Part shown: positions 17,666 to 25,109 of the stretch, piece by piece
Layout: every line of letters starts with the position of its first letter
How positions within the stretch are numbered: position 1 is the stretch's first letter
DNA from: Thalassospira sp.
Lineage (GTDB): Bacteria > Pseudomonadota > Alphaproteobacteria > Rhodospirillales > Thalassospiraceae
Length of the DNA stretch: 64,000 nt
Direction: 5' to 3'
Assembly: GCF_030690045.1 (NCBI RefSeq)
Contig: NZ_JAUYHK010000010.1
Location: 186,001-250,000 of the forward strand
Position numbers and translations under genes: made by a program
Notes under the pieces: generated by a model
The model's database searches: none
What the model saw: only the letters and a program-made list of their open reading frames with translations
What the model was told of the DNA's origin: nothing

Positions 17666-18079
17666 ATGGCACCGGCACCAGATCAAATCATGCCCAGACA
17701 AACAGATATATTGCCCGGAATCGGGCCTCATGAAGGGCAGGAATGTGACCTGATGCTGGCCGGTGCCAAGCCACTTGCACTGTTTTCCGATGAGATTGGT
17801 TCTGCCCGATACTTCCCCGAAACAGAATTTGCCCCCCATGTCCAGAACCAACGTATTTTCCGGCGCGAGGAAACCTATCAACAAGGCAACCATACCATCA
17901 AAGCCGTCTTTTATGCCCTGCCTTCGGAAACATGGAGAATGGAACAGGCCCATCAGTTATTGATCGACCTCGTTCATCAGCGCGTAAAGGATTACAGGGA
18001 ATATGACCGGAAAATGGGCAAACTTCTCGGTTATACGGATCAAGACATCGAAGTATTCATAGCCCACAACTACACATAA
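17666..18079 (+). CDS. Conserved-looking hypothetical protein
   Basis: No family recognised. The frame is open from 17489, but a long hairpin at 17543-17569 and the holin remnant make the ATG at 17666 more credible (137 residues); the SD there is weak. The protein is soluble, with LPGIGPHEGQECDLMLAGAKPLALFSDE about residue 15-40 and a charged C-terminal helix region RVKDYREYDRKMGKLLGYT. Coding-like third-position bias supports it. It lies between the RloAB pair and the lysis cassette, on the strand opposite to both, and may be cargo of the same island. Confidence 0.55.
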   Translation: MAPAPDQIMPRQTDILPGIGPHEGQECDLMLAGAKPLALFSDEIGSARYFPETEFAPHVQNQRIFRREETYQQGNHTIKAVFYALPSETWRMEQAHQLLIDLVHQRVKDYREYDRKMGKLLGYTDQDIEVFIAHNYT

Positions 18080-18093
18080 TAACCTTTCCCCCA

Positions 18094-18582
18094 TCACCCC
18101 AACCTCTTATCCGCACTCCGTTTCACCACACTGACCCCAAGCACGCCCAGCGCAATGCCCCAGATCGGGCTGGTATTGACAAGGGCGGCGATAATTGCCG
18201 GGGCTTCGTGCGGGGTCAGCAGGATGGCCGCCGCAATCGCCCCCATCGTCATCACCCAGGTCAGGGCAACGGCATAGCCAAAGCTGGGCCGCCACCGCCG
18301 GACAAAGGCATCCTCGCTGCCCACCTCGGCCCGGATGGTGCGGTTCACCGTCACCAACACGCTGGCATCGCGCGATAATTCAAGTTCTGCCATCCGTTCT
18401 GTATGGCGGTTGGCTTCCAATATCTGGTTGTCTGTCACCTCGCCCTTGCCAATCAGGGTTTCAATATCTTTCAGGCCCCCGGCGGCGGTCTGGGCGACCG
18501 GATGGTCAATCGTGCCCAGCCCCGCCCCCACCGCCCGGATCAAAAGCGGCAGGCCGATTTGCGCAAGCAATGCCGGTATCAT
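18094..18582 (-). CDS. Phage holin, GTA-type three-TM family
   Basis: A 162-residue protein fitting the 3-TM holin family found in gene transfer agents and prophages. It has a hydrophobic N-terminus (LLAQIGLPLLIRAVGAG), a charged middle part and two C-terminal membrane helices (YAVALTWVMTMGAIAAAILL and SPIWGIALGVLGVSVV). Holins open the inner membrane so that the endolysin reaches peptidoglycan. It is the last gene of the particle cluster, 11 bp after the SleB-like hydrolase gene, so it closes a lysis cassette. Confidence 0.87.
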   Translation of the reverse strand: MIPALLAQIGLPLLIRAVGAGLGTIDHPVAQTAAGGLKDIETLIGKGEVTDNQILEANRHTERMAELELSRDASVLVTVNRTIRAEVGSEDAFVRRWRPSFGYAVALTWVMTMGAIAAAILLTPHEAPAIIAALVNTSPIWGIALGVLGVSVVKRSADKRLG

Positions 18583-18593
18583 AAGGGTCTCTC

Positions 18594-19058
18594 CTATCCA
18601 ATATTGTCATAAAACACATGACGGCCAATCGCGGCCACCGGCACCCGGCCCCGCGCCCACCACGGATGCACCGCCCGCGTATGATAATGGGTCGCCCCCG
18701 ATACCAAATCGGGCAAATCCCCCGCCAATGCCCGGCGCGCCACATGGCAACACAGCCGGTAAGCCGCATCGTCATCACAAAGCCGCAACAGTTTCGCCCG
18801 GTTGGGATCACCGATATTCCAGCAGGAAAATTGCGACGGTTTCAAACACACCGCCGCCACATCATTGCCCCACCAATAACCGCCGCGTTTGCAGGCATAC
18901 GCAACACGGTTCAAAATCACCATCGCCACCGCCTCGATCCCCGGCGCATCCTCGCCCCGCGCCTCGCCATACAGCGTGCGGGCCAAAACATCCCACACCG
19001 GCAATTGCGCCGGATCGACAAGAGGATCGGCAACAACAATCCGGGTTTTGTTAACCAT
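18594..19058 (-). CDS. SleB-type cell wall hydrolase (phage endolysin)
   Basis: This 154-residue protein has the Hydrolase_2/SleB core: LARTLYGEARGE with the catalytic Glu about residue 33-36, VAMVILNRV, then the PSQFSCWN motif and HYHTRAVHPWW near the C-terminus. SleB-type enzymes are muramidase-like lytic transglycosylases; in alphaproteobacterial phages they serve as endolysins. No signal peptide is present, consistent with release by the adjacent holin. It overlaps the upstream small membrane protein by 8 bp. Confidence 0.88.
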   Translation of the reverse strand: MVNKTRIVVADPLVDPAQLPVWDVLARTLYGEARGEDAPGIEAVAMVILNRVAYACKRGGYWWGNDVAAVCLKPSQFSCWNIGDPNRAKLLRLCDDDAAYRLCCHVARRALAGDLPDLVSGATHYHTRAVHPWWARGRVPVAAIGRHVFYDNIG

Positions 19059-19356
19059 GCCGGGCCTCCTGTTTCGGGGTGGAATCCAGCTTGGCCTCGA
19101 TGCGCAACAAATGCGCCGTCAGGCGGTTTTCGATATCTTTCAGATACGGGATCGACACATAATTGCGCGCCACATCCAGCCGAAACGCCACAAGCCCCTC
19201 GCGGCAGGCGGCAATGTCGGCCCCCGTACTATCGCGCAGCGCCTCAAGACGGCCCGAAAGCTCGCCCCGCAACCGCCAGTTCAGCCAGAACAACCCGGCC
19301 ACCGCCGGAATTTCCACGGCACTGATCCACCACATCACATCAATTGACGGGTCCAT
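19051..19356 (-). CDS. Small membrane protein of lysis cassette (spanin- or holin-accessory-like)
   Basis: A protein of 101 residues with one N-terminal membrane helix (VMWWISAVEIPAVAGLFWLNW) followed by an alpha-helical, coiled-coil-like tail (LRGELSGRLEALRDS to LTAHLLRIEAKLDS). This architecture matches inner-membrane spanin-like or accessory proteins of phage lysis modules, but no lipoprotein partner is seen. It overlaps the endolysin gene by 8 bp, so the two are translated together. Exact function uncertain. Confidence 0.72.
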   Translation of the reverse strand: MDPSIDVMWWISAVEIPAVAGLFWLNWRLRGELSGRLEALRDSTGADIAACREGLVAFRLDVARNYVSIPYLKDIENRLTAHLLRIEAKLDSTPKQEARHG

Positions 19357-19371
19357 AAAATCTTCCTTTCA

Positions 19372-19403
19372 TAAAAAAAGCCCGCACCAACAAAGGTGCG
19401 GGC
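19372..19403 (-). terminator. Terminator upstream of the lysis cassette
   Basis: On the minus strand GCCCGCACC pairs with GGTGCGGGC around a 6-nt loop and is followed by seven U residues, a textbook intrinsic terminator. It would stop transcripts coming from the terminase side before the lysis genes, so the cassette may need antitermination or its own promoter. Confidence 0.85.
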
Positions 19404-19488
19404 AGGTCAGGAGGCATCGGCAAGAAATCGCTCAGAACAGTCCATCATCGCGGCAGGGGCGGAAACGGATAACCCTTCCCCCCTCATC

Positions 19489-19599
19489 CGTCATTCCCGC
19501 GCAGGCGGGAATCCATCTTCTATCTCAACACGTTACACATTCCGGGCAAACAATCCGAACGCGCGGCACCATGGACTCCCGCCTGCGCGGGAGTGACGG
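19489..19599. repeat. REP-like palindromic element pair (copy C)
   Basis: Units at 19489-19516 (ATTCCCGCGCAGGCGGGAAT) and 19571-19599 (ACTCCCGCCTGCGCGGGAGT) lie in inverted orientation inside the particle cluster. Host-type dispersed repeats within the element indicate that it has been resident for a long time. Confidence 0.87.
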
Positions 19600-19622
19600 A
19601 AAGGAATGGTCCTTCCCACCCC

Positions 19623-19928
19623 TCAAACCCCCGGCCCGGAAATCTTGCGGGTCAGTTCCAGCCACGCCTCGCCCGAAGCAATCAGGCAGCTTGGCCCGGA
19701 TGGATGGGTAAACAGGATGGTCCAGGTTGCCCCGTCCGGCGCCTTGAGAACCTCGATCACGCCGCCATTGGCGGTCACACCGACGGCAACCGGTTCCTCG
19801 GCATATTTGGCGCTCAGATTGCTCAGGACTTTTTCACGATCCCCGCATACCGGCGGGGCCGCACTGGCCGGGGTCGCAATCGTGATGGTCGCGGCCAGCA
19901 TGGTTAACAGGCTGATGGCTTTCCACAT
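19623..19928 (-). CDS. Secreted hypothetical protein
   Basis: A 101-residue protein with a Sec signal peptide (residues 1-24, ending ATPASA) and a short mature domain containing two cysteines (PPVCGDREKVL and PSGPSCLIASGEAWLEL). No family recognised beyond similarity in pattern to small periplasmic proteins of alphaproteobacteria. The ATG at 19928 has an excellent SD (GGAGGGCC); the frame open to 19964 has no SD. It sits between the terminase gene and a REP-like pair, so it could be host cargo rather than a virion gene. Confidence 0.72.
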   Translation of the reverse strand: MWKAISLLTMLAATITIATPASAAPPVCGDREKVLSNLSAKYAEEPVAVGVTANGGVIEVLKAPDGATWTILFTHPSGPSCLIASGEAWLELTRKISGPGV

Positions 19929-19964
19929 GGTCAGGCCCTCCTTCGGTCTTGTACGCAAGGGCAC

Positions 19965-20148
19965 CTGCCAAAATGGCAGATTTCACTCTCCTGCGTCTCA
20001 AATCAACAAACCAAACGCCTCGTCCCTGCCAACCGCTCTATCCTTTTGGTTTAGTATCCGGTCGAAAAAACTATCCTTTGATATAGTTATATTTGGGATC
20101 AAAAAATGAAATTTCCATAAAAATCGCATTTTTGTGATCAGGCCTGTT
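19965..20148. other. Short AT-rich intergenic region
   Basis: No gene is supported. The AT-rich part around 20040-20140 would carry promoter elements for the secreted-protein gene, but no convincing -35/-10 pair was found. Confidence 0.4.
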
Positions 20149-21651
20149 TTACGGCGCAAAATCGCTGCGGACCGTCCGGGTCTGCGCGCCGGGTCGCCAA
20201 TCGCCTTCCCATGCCGGCCGGGCGATGCGCGGCAGGCGCACCGGTTCGGCCAACAAACATCCCGCCACCGCGTCCAGCCCGTCATCCCGCCCGCCGCCGC
20301 CCGGCTTCCATTCGCGCATTTCACGGATCAACGGCGTTTTCCAGATATCGCGATGGGCGTGTAACAATCCCGCCCCCAGAACCGATGCAAAGGCATCCCG
20401 GATGCGGGCATCCTTGTTGCGGCTTTCATGGTATTCCACCACCGACGCCGCCCAGCGCACATTTTTAAGCTCCCGCCGCAAAATGCCCGGCAGGAACTGC
20501 CCGACCCCGTTTTTTTCGACGCGGACGACCGGCAATTGGTGAATTTTTAAAAAATGTGCCGCCTGGGCGCAAAGCTGGCTGGCTTCGTCCACCACGCCAA
20601 CCTGTGCCGGATCAAACCGCAAATATTCAATATCCTGAAGCCAGTATTCCCCCTGCTCACAGACATAAAGCGCGGCAATTACCGCCCCGTCGCCATTGGC
20701 ACTGCCAAAGGACGGATCGAAATGGCACGATGCCGACACCATCCGCCGCCCCGCCAGCATCAACCGTTGCTCGCCATTGGCAAACAGCAATTCCGGCACG
20801 GCGTCATAGGCATGCATGCGCGCCGGATCAAACTCTCCCTCCTCGCCCGCCCCTGCCACCAGCATCATCTGGCTGGCAAATTTCGCTTCTCCGCTGCGTT
20901 GCCGGATGTCGGCGATTTTGGCGGGCGAAAACCGTTCCGGCCACGCCGACTGCCCGGCATCGTCCAGAACCGGCAGGAAAAACCGCGCAAACCCGGCCAG
21001 AAACGGCGCATCCTCGCCGGTTTCGGGCCGGGCTTCATCGGCATAGATCGAATAATAGCTGTGCGGGGTGCCGATATAAATCTGGCTGCCGCCGGGCGAC
21101 AAGACATAGGCAATTTCGCCCAGTTTTTCGCGCAATTCATGGCGTTTATGGACGGAATCACAGGTTTTGGGCACCTCGACATCATCGCAAATCACCAGAT
21201 CGGCCCGCGACCCGGTAATATTGCCGCCAATCCCGACGGCCTGCATCGACGGATCGCGCAATTCGCCGGGGCGATTGACGGTAAACCGCTCCGCCCCCCA
21301 ATCCGCCGCCCGCCCCGGCACCAGACGGGCCAGCAACGGATGGCGTTCGATGATGCGTTTGACATTGCGCACCATCTTTTTCGCCAGTTCCAGATCGGCC
21401 GCCAGCACCAGAATGCGCAAATCGGCATTGCCATACAGCACCCACGCACAAAACAGCCCGATCAGGGTCGATTTGCCACTGTTGCGAAACGCCAGCACCA
21501 GCAAATCCCGCTGCCCCCCGCACCAGCACCCCTCCAGCCACCCGGCCAGACGCCGATGATGGCCGGGCGTGCTCAGGCCCAACATCCGGTTCCAGATCCA
21601 CACAAACTCCCCAAACCCGGCACTTCCCGCCTGCCCGATCACCTGCGGCAT
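20149..21651 (-). CDS. Phage terminase large subunit (T7-like)
   Basis: DNA-packaging motor and nuclease of 500 residues. The deviant Walker A LAFRNSGKST lies about residues 53-62, Walker B is ADLVICDDVE, motif III follows about IYIGTPHSYYS, and the C-terminal nuclease acidic residues lie in CHFDPSFGSANGD and RDDGLDAVAGC. The ATG at 21651 is chosen for its SD GGAGGATTT; the frame is open to 21780, but that stretch holds operator-like repeats. Unusually it is separated from portal and capsid genes by the tail genes and cargo. No certain small terminase was found. Confidence 0.9.
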   Translation of the reverse strand: MPQVIGQAGSAGFGEFVWIWNRMLGLSTPGHHRRLAGWLEGCWCGGQRDLLVLAFRNSGKSTLIGLFCAWVLYGNADLRILVLAADLELAKKMVRNVKRIIERHPLLARLVPGRAADWGAERFTVNRPGELRDPSMQAVGIGGNITGSRADLVICDDVEVPKTCDSVHKRHELREKLGEIAYVLSPGGSQIYIGTPHSYYSIYADEARPETGEDAPFLAGFARFFLPVLDDAGQSAWPERFSPAKIADIRQRSGEAKFASQMMLVAGAGEEGEFDPARMHAYDAVPELLFANGEQRLMLAGRRMVSASCHFDPSFGSANGDGAVIAALYVCEQGEYWLQDIEYLRFDPAQVGVVDEASQLCAQAAHFLKIHQLPVVRVEKNGVGQFLPGILRRELKNVRWAASVVEYHESRNKDARIRDAFASVLGAGLLHAHRDIWKTPLIREMREWKPGGGGRDDGLDAVAGCLLAEPVRLPRIARPAWEGDWRPGAQTRTVRSDFAP

Positions 21652-21706
21652 AAATCCTCCCCCCGCACACACCAAACCAGCCGCATGGCTACGCCATCCG
21701 CCCCTC

Positions 21707-21765
21707 ATGTCGAAAAAACAGTAAAAAATCGACACATCATCCCGATATGTCGATGGGATCGACAT
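21707..21765. promoter_or_regulatory. Array of TGTCGA operator half-sites upstream of terminase
   Basis: Four half-sites form two dyads: ATGTCGA at 21707-21713 with TCGACA at 21729-21734, and ATGTCGA at 21747-21753 with TCGACAT at 21759-21765. They lie 56-114 bp before the terminase ATG. This is the layout of repressor or activator operators. The regulator is unknown; the S24 repressor at 39438 is one candidate. Confidence 0.6.
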
Positions 21766-21813
21766 AAACGCGACCCTCACACACCAGACAAATGCCGCAA
21801 CATCCTTGCATTT

Positions 21814-21850
21814 TGTCCGACATTGTCATACATTCCTGTCAGACAATGTC
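21814..21850. promoter_or_regulatory. Operator of the RHH-GNAT toxin-antitoxin operon
   Basis: TGTCCGACA (21814-21822) and TGTCAGACA (21837-21845) lie 23 bp apart, and a larger perfect dyad GACATTGTC (21819-21827)/GACAATGTC (21842-21850) spans them. It is 58 bp before the antitoxin ATG. Ribbon-helix-helix antitoxins bind such paired palindromes to repress their own operon. Confidence 0.65.
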
Positions 21851-21907
21851 ACACAGCCATGCCGGGCGCGATCCCGCCTCATGCCCGCCTTGCAACAGGA
21901 GCCCCCG

Positions 21908-22198
21908 ATGAACACCGCCGCCCCGGAAGAACAGCTCACCGGTCGTTTTTCAATCAGGGTCACCCCCGATGATGAACGCCTGATCCGCAAAGGCGCCAAC
22001 AGCGCACAGGCCCGTAACATTTCCGACTATCTGATTCAATCCGCCCTGATTCAGGCCAAAATCGCCCTTGCCGACCGGACGGTCTTTACCCTGCATCCCG
22101 ATGCGGTCGCGGCATTCTATGATGCCCTCGACCATCCCGCAGAACCAGCCCCGGCCTTGCGCAAACTGTTTGCGAAAAAAACGATATTTGAAGCCTGA
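21908..22198 (+). CDS. DUF1778 ribbon-helix-helix antitoxin
   Basis: A 96-residue antitoxin of the DUF1778/TacA-like class. The N-terminal ribbon-helix-helix reads RFSIRVTPDDERLIRKGANSAQARNISDYLIQSAL, and the C-terminal tail, which normally wraps the toxin, carries HPDAVAAFYDALDHPAEPAPALRKL. The ATG at 21908 has the SD AGGAGCCCCCG. It is followed 10 bp later by the GNAT toxin gene. It would neutralise the toxin and repress the operon through the palindromes at 21814-21850. It is cargo on the plus strand between terminase and tail genes. Confidence 0.9.
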   Translation: MNTAAPEEQLTGRFSIRVTPDDERLIRKGANSAQARNISDYLIQSALIQAKIALADRTVFTLHPDAVAAFYDALDHPAEPAPALRKLFAKKTIFEA

Positions 22199-22208
22199 CA
22201 GCAGGGGC

Positions 22209-22727
22209 ATGATGATGTTGTATACCCCGCCGGTGCCGCTGGCGCGACACCATGTTTCCGCCGATTTTGAGTGCGGGGATGCCGCACTGGATCAATGGAT
22301 AGACCGCTATGCCTGGCAAAATTCCAAAAAGAATATGTGCCGGGTCCATGTTTCCCTTCAAACCGGAACCGACCTGATCCGCGGCTATTACGCCACCTCT
22401 GCCAGCCAGATCAATCCCGCCAATGTTGACCCTGCCTTCGTCAGGGGATTACCACGGCACCCCGTCCCCGCCATCCTGCTGGCCCGCCTTGCCGTTCACA
22501 AGGATTGTCAGGGACAGGGACTTGGCGAAGCCCTGATCAAGGATGCTTTCAAGCGGGCCATGATTGCCGCCGACCATATCGGGGCGCGTGTGATTCTGGT
22601 CCATGCCCTCGATGCCAAAGCCAAATCCTTTTACGAACAATACGGATTTACCACTTTGCCCGAAATCTCTGGCGACGGGCTGACCCTTTATCTCAACATA
22701 TCGACGATTGCCGCGCTGGTTGGATAA
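22209..22727 (+). CDS. GNAT acetyltransferase toxin (TacT/AtaT-like)
   Basis: A 172-residue GNAT fold protein starting at the ATGATGATG cluster (22209-22217). Typical toxin-family motifs are FECGDAALDQWIDRYAWQNSKKN near the start, the acetyl-CoA loop HKDCQGQGLGEALIKDA, and AKSFYEQYGFTTLP at the end. Relatives acetylate the amino group of aminoacyl-tRNA and stop translation. It is paired with the DUF1778 antitoxin just upstream. In a resident phage element such a pair promotes maintenance or aborts other phages. Confidence 0.9.
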   Translation: MMMLYTPPVPLARHHVSADFECGDAALDQWIDRYAWQNSKKNMCRVHVSLQTGTDLIRGYYATSASQINPANVDPAFVRGLPRHPVPAILLARLAVHKDCQGQGLGEALIKDAFKRAMIAADHIGARVILVHALDAKAKSFYEQYGFTTLPEISGDGLTLYLNISTIAALVG

Positions 22728-22858
22728 CCGGATTTATATCGATATCGCCGGCAATCCTCCTTTTACCCTCCCCTCGCAAAAAGCCACCGCCTTTCCCCCG
22801 CAGGCGGCATCCAGACAGCGGTGCAATACGCCTTGTCCATCGCCAACATTTTTGGTCG

Positions 22859-22887
22859 TTGGCCTGCCTGTATCTTCTCGCTACAAT
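22859..22887 (+). promoter_or_regulatory. Possible sigma-70 promoter of the KAP ATPase gene
   Basis: TTGGCC (22859-22864) and TACAAT (22882-22887) are spaced by 17 bp, 33 bp before the ATG at 22920. The -35 match is only partial (4 of 6). Confidence 0.45.
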
Positions 22888-22919
22888 CGAAAAATACAGA
22901 AATCAGGGGGGGAACAATC

Positions 22920-24632
22920 ATGTCGTTGCAACTCATTCAAAACGAGATCAAACGGTTCCTTGCCTCACCTACCCCTGAAGTTTTGTGCATCAAGGGAAAA
23001 TGGGGTATTGGCAAGACATATACTTGGAACCAGTATCTGAAAGAATCCTCAAAAGACAAAGACATCTCTCTTAAAAACTACGTATATGTGTCACTATTCG
23101 GAATAAATTCTTTAGAGGAACTAAAATATTCTTTGTTTGAAAACACAATTTCTGTTGAAAAAGTAATTGAAGGACCATCACTTAAAACTTTAAAAAATAG
23201 ATTCAATAATCTTAAAAAATTTGGTCGAAAATCCGTTCCTTTTATTGGATATTTATTAGATTTATTTCTTAATTTATTTTCCGCCAAAAGAATAACGACA
23301 CAACTTTTAAAATCTTCTTTTATGATGGTGCGCAACCAAATTGTATGCCTTGACGACCTTGAACGACGAGGGAAAGGCTTGGAGATAACAGACATCCTTG
23401 GCCTTGCCTCCCTTCTTAAGGAAGAACGGAAATCCAAAGTCGTCTTGTTGCTCAACGACGTGGAATTAGGAGATAAAAAAGATGAATTTGATCAGCAAAT
23501 TGAGAAAGTCGTCGATATTTCCCTAACCTTCGACCTCACCACAGATGAAGCCCTGAACATTGCGTTGCCAGAAAATGATACTTTGTCACAAGCGCTGCGC
23601 CCCTTGATTGCCAAACTTGGGATCACCAATATTCGTGTCATTCGCAAAATCGTTATTCAATCGGAAAAGCTTAACAAAATTCTATCCGGCGCATCTAAAC
23701 CTTTGATAGAGCAGGCTATGATCACCTTGATCTTGGGAATTTGGTCAACCCAACAACCTAAAATAGCTCCAACAATTGAATTTATCCGAACCTATAATAA
23801 ACTTTCTGTTTCAGTACGCGCGTCCGAGAAAAAACTGGATGAGCAAACTCAATCCTGGGCCAACATTCTTTCAGAATATCCTCATTTTTCTACTGACGAA
23901 ATGGATAACATCATACTAGATGGGGTAGTATCTGGTTACTTCAACGATAATAGATTAAAGGAAACAGCTCCAAAATCAGAATCGAAACTCAGAAAGTCAT
24001 CTGAAAATAATTCATTTGAGCATGCTTGGCATAACTTATATCATGGATCATTGACCACTAATGATGATGATTTTCTAGAAGCATTATATAATGGATTATT
24101 GGAAAATCTTGAAATCATAAGCCCTTTAAATATTAATTCATCCATAAGAATGCTTCGCATGTGCAACCAAGGCGACAGGGCAGATGAAATCATATCAAAG
24201 TATATTGATGCACATGAAAACGATGGCTGGTCTTTCTACGATATAGGAAAGCATCACTTTTCTCCCGATGACGTAGTAGATGAAGGATTAGAAAGGGCTT
24301 TTTCCGAAAAATTAGGTAATTTTGAAGATAGTCGAAATCCACTTGAAGTTTTGAAGAATATTGCCCGAACACGTGAATGGAACGATCAGGATGTTGTTTT
24401 GATGTCGAAACAGTCCATAGATTCCTTTGAACAAATATTCGAGTCACTGGAAGGTCCTGAATTGGGCAATGGAATACGCCGGGTTTTAGACATGGGGCGC
24501 CAACCCGGTCCGTATGCAGAAGCAATTCGTATTGCGTCTCATGCAGCCTTGCTTAAAATTGCAGGGAAGTCCAATCTCAGGGCCCGAAAAATCCGTGGAT
24601 ATGGCATTTCGCTTGATGAACAGAGTAACTGA
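22920..24632 (+). CDS. KAP-type P-loop NTPase, AT-rich cargo gene
   Basis: A protein of about 570 residues. Walker A GKWGIGKT is at residues 26-33 and Walker B IVCLDDLERRG about 141-151. A hydrophobic segment (VPFIGYLLDLFLNLFSA, residues 106-122) is inserted between them, as in KAP NTPases, which insert membrane helices at this point. The long C-terminal helical region is unassigned. The ATG at 22920 follows GGGGGGAA. GC content is far lower than in neighbouring genes and codon use is AT-biased, so it is recently acquired. KAP proteins include PifA of plasmid F, which excludes phage T7. Role here: probable phage-defence or exclusion cargo (inference). Confidence 0.75.
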   Translation: MSLQLIQNEIKRFLASPTPEVLCIKGKWGIGKTYTWNQYLKESSKDKDISLKNYVYVSLFGINSLEELKYSLFENTISVEKVIEGPSLKTLKNRFNNLKKFGRKSVPFIGYLLDLFLNLFSAKRITTQLLKSSFMMVRNQIVCLDDLERRGKGLEITDILGLASLLKEERKSKVVLLLNDVELGDKKDEFDQQIEKVVDISLTFDLTTDEALNIALPENDTLSQALRPLIAKLGITNIRVIRKIVIQSEKLNKILSGASKPLIEQAMITLILGIWSTQQPKIAPTIEFIRTYNKLSVSVRASEKKLDEQTQSWANILSEYPHFSTDEMDNIILDGVVSGYFNDNRLKETAPKSESKLRKSSENNSFEHAWHNLYHGSLTTNDDDFLEALYNGLLENLEIISPLNINSSIRMLRMCNQGDRADEIISKYIDAHENDGWSFYDIGKHHFSPDDVVDEGLERAFSEKLGNFEDSRNPLEVLKNIARTREWNDQDVVLMSKQSIDSFEQIFESLEGPELGNGIRRVLDMGRQPGPYAEAIRIASHAALLKIAGKSNLRARKIRGYGISLDEQSN

Positions 24633-24716
24633 GTTATTCAACGAAGATACCCAAAAGCATTTCCAAGATTTTGTGCCTCTGTTTTAAGCTATCCAATGCT
24701 CAATTATCACGCCCCA

Positions 24717-24744
24717 TAGACACCCGCTTTCGCGGGTGTGACGC
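24717..24744. repeat. REP-like palindromic unit (single)
   Basis: ACACCCGCTTTCGCGGGTGT with TGACG flank lies just after the KAP ATPase gene. It is related to the other REP-like units and may also serve as a terminator for the plus-strand gene. Confidence 0.75.
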
Positions 24745-24771
24745 AATATGGTGTCGGCCTTCCCTCTCCCC

Positions 24772-25107
24772 TCACCCTCCCCCCGCCAACGCCGCCCGCG
24801 CTTCTGCAATCAGGGTTGCGTTTTCCGCCGTCCCGCCCTTGCCGCCGCCACCACCACCCGCCCGGTCCTTTTCCGTTTCCTCCCCGGCCCAGCGCAGCAG
24901 CTTGATCAGGCTTTCCAGATGCGCAAGCCCCGCCTTGCACGCCGCCTGATGGGCCGCAAAATCCCTGGCCTCGCGGACAAGGGCGGCTTCCTGTGCCGCC
25001 CGGCGATAGGCATTGCGCACCCGGCGGATATCGGCGGGCAAGCCGCGCAAAAGTTCGGCGCGCAATTCCGCAATCGGGTCCGGCCCGTTCGTCTGGTGTA
25101 TTTCCAT
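24772..25107 (-). CDS. Small phage-cluster protein, helical
   Basis: A 111-residue hypothetical protein, alpha-helical in its N-terminal 90 residues (IAELRAELLRGLPADIRRVRNAYRRAAQEAALV), with a glycine run GGGGGG before the C-terminus. The ATG at 25107 has the SD GGAGAATAG. It begins 2 bp after the stop of the lectin-like tail protein gene, so it belongs to the tail operon. Function unknown; a terminase-small-subunit or chaperone role is conceivable but not shown. Confidence 0.7.
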   Translation of the reverse strand: MEIHQTNGPDPIAELRAELLRGLPADIRRVRNAYRRAAQEAALVREARDFAAHQAACKAGLAHLESLIKLLRWAGEETEKDRAGGGGGGKGGTAENATLIAEARAALAGGG

Positions 25108-25109
25108 CT

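Noticed and set aside
17507-17953. A 148-codon frame antisense to the 17.7 kb gene
   Set aside because: Composition looks like a shadow and its start lacks an SD. I could not exclude it fully, but the plus-strand frame has better codon bias.
20554-21972. A 472-codon open frame antisense to the terminase gene
   Set aside because: It is a GC-rich shadow frame, rich in Arg, His, Pro and Gln, without SD or domain; the opposite strand encodes a recognisable terminase.
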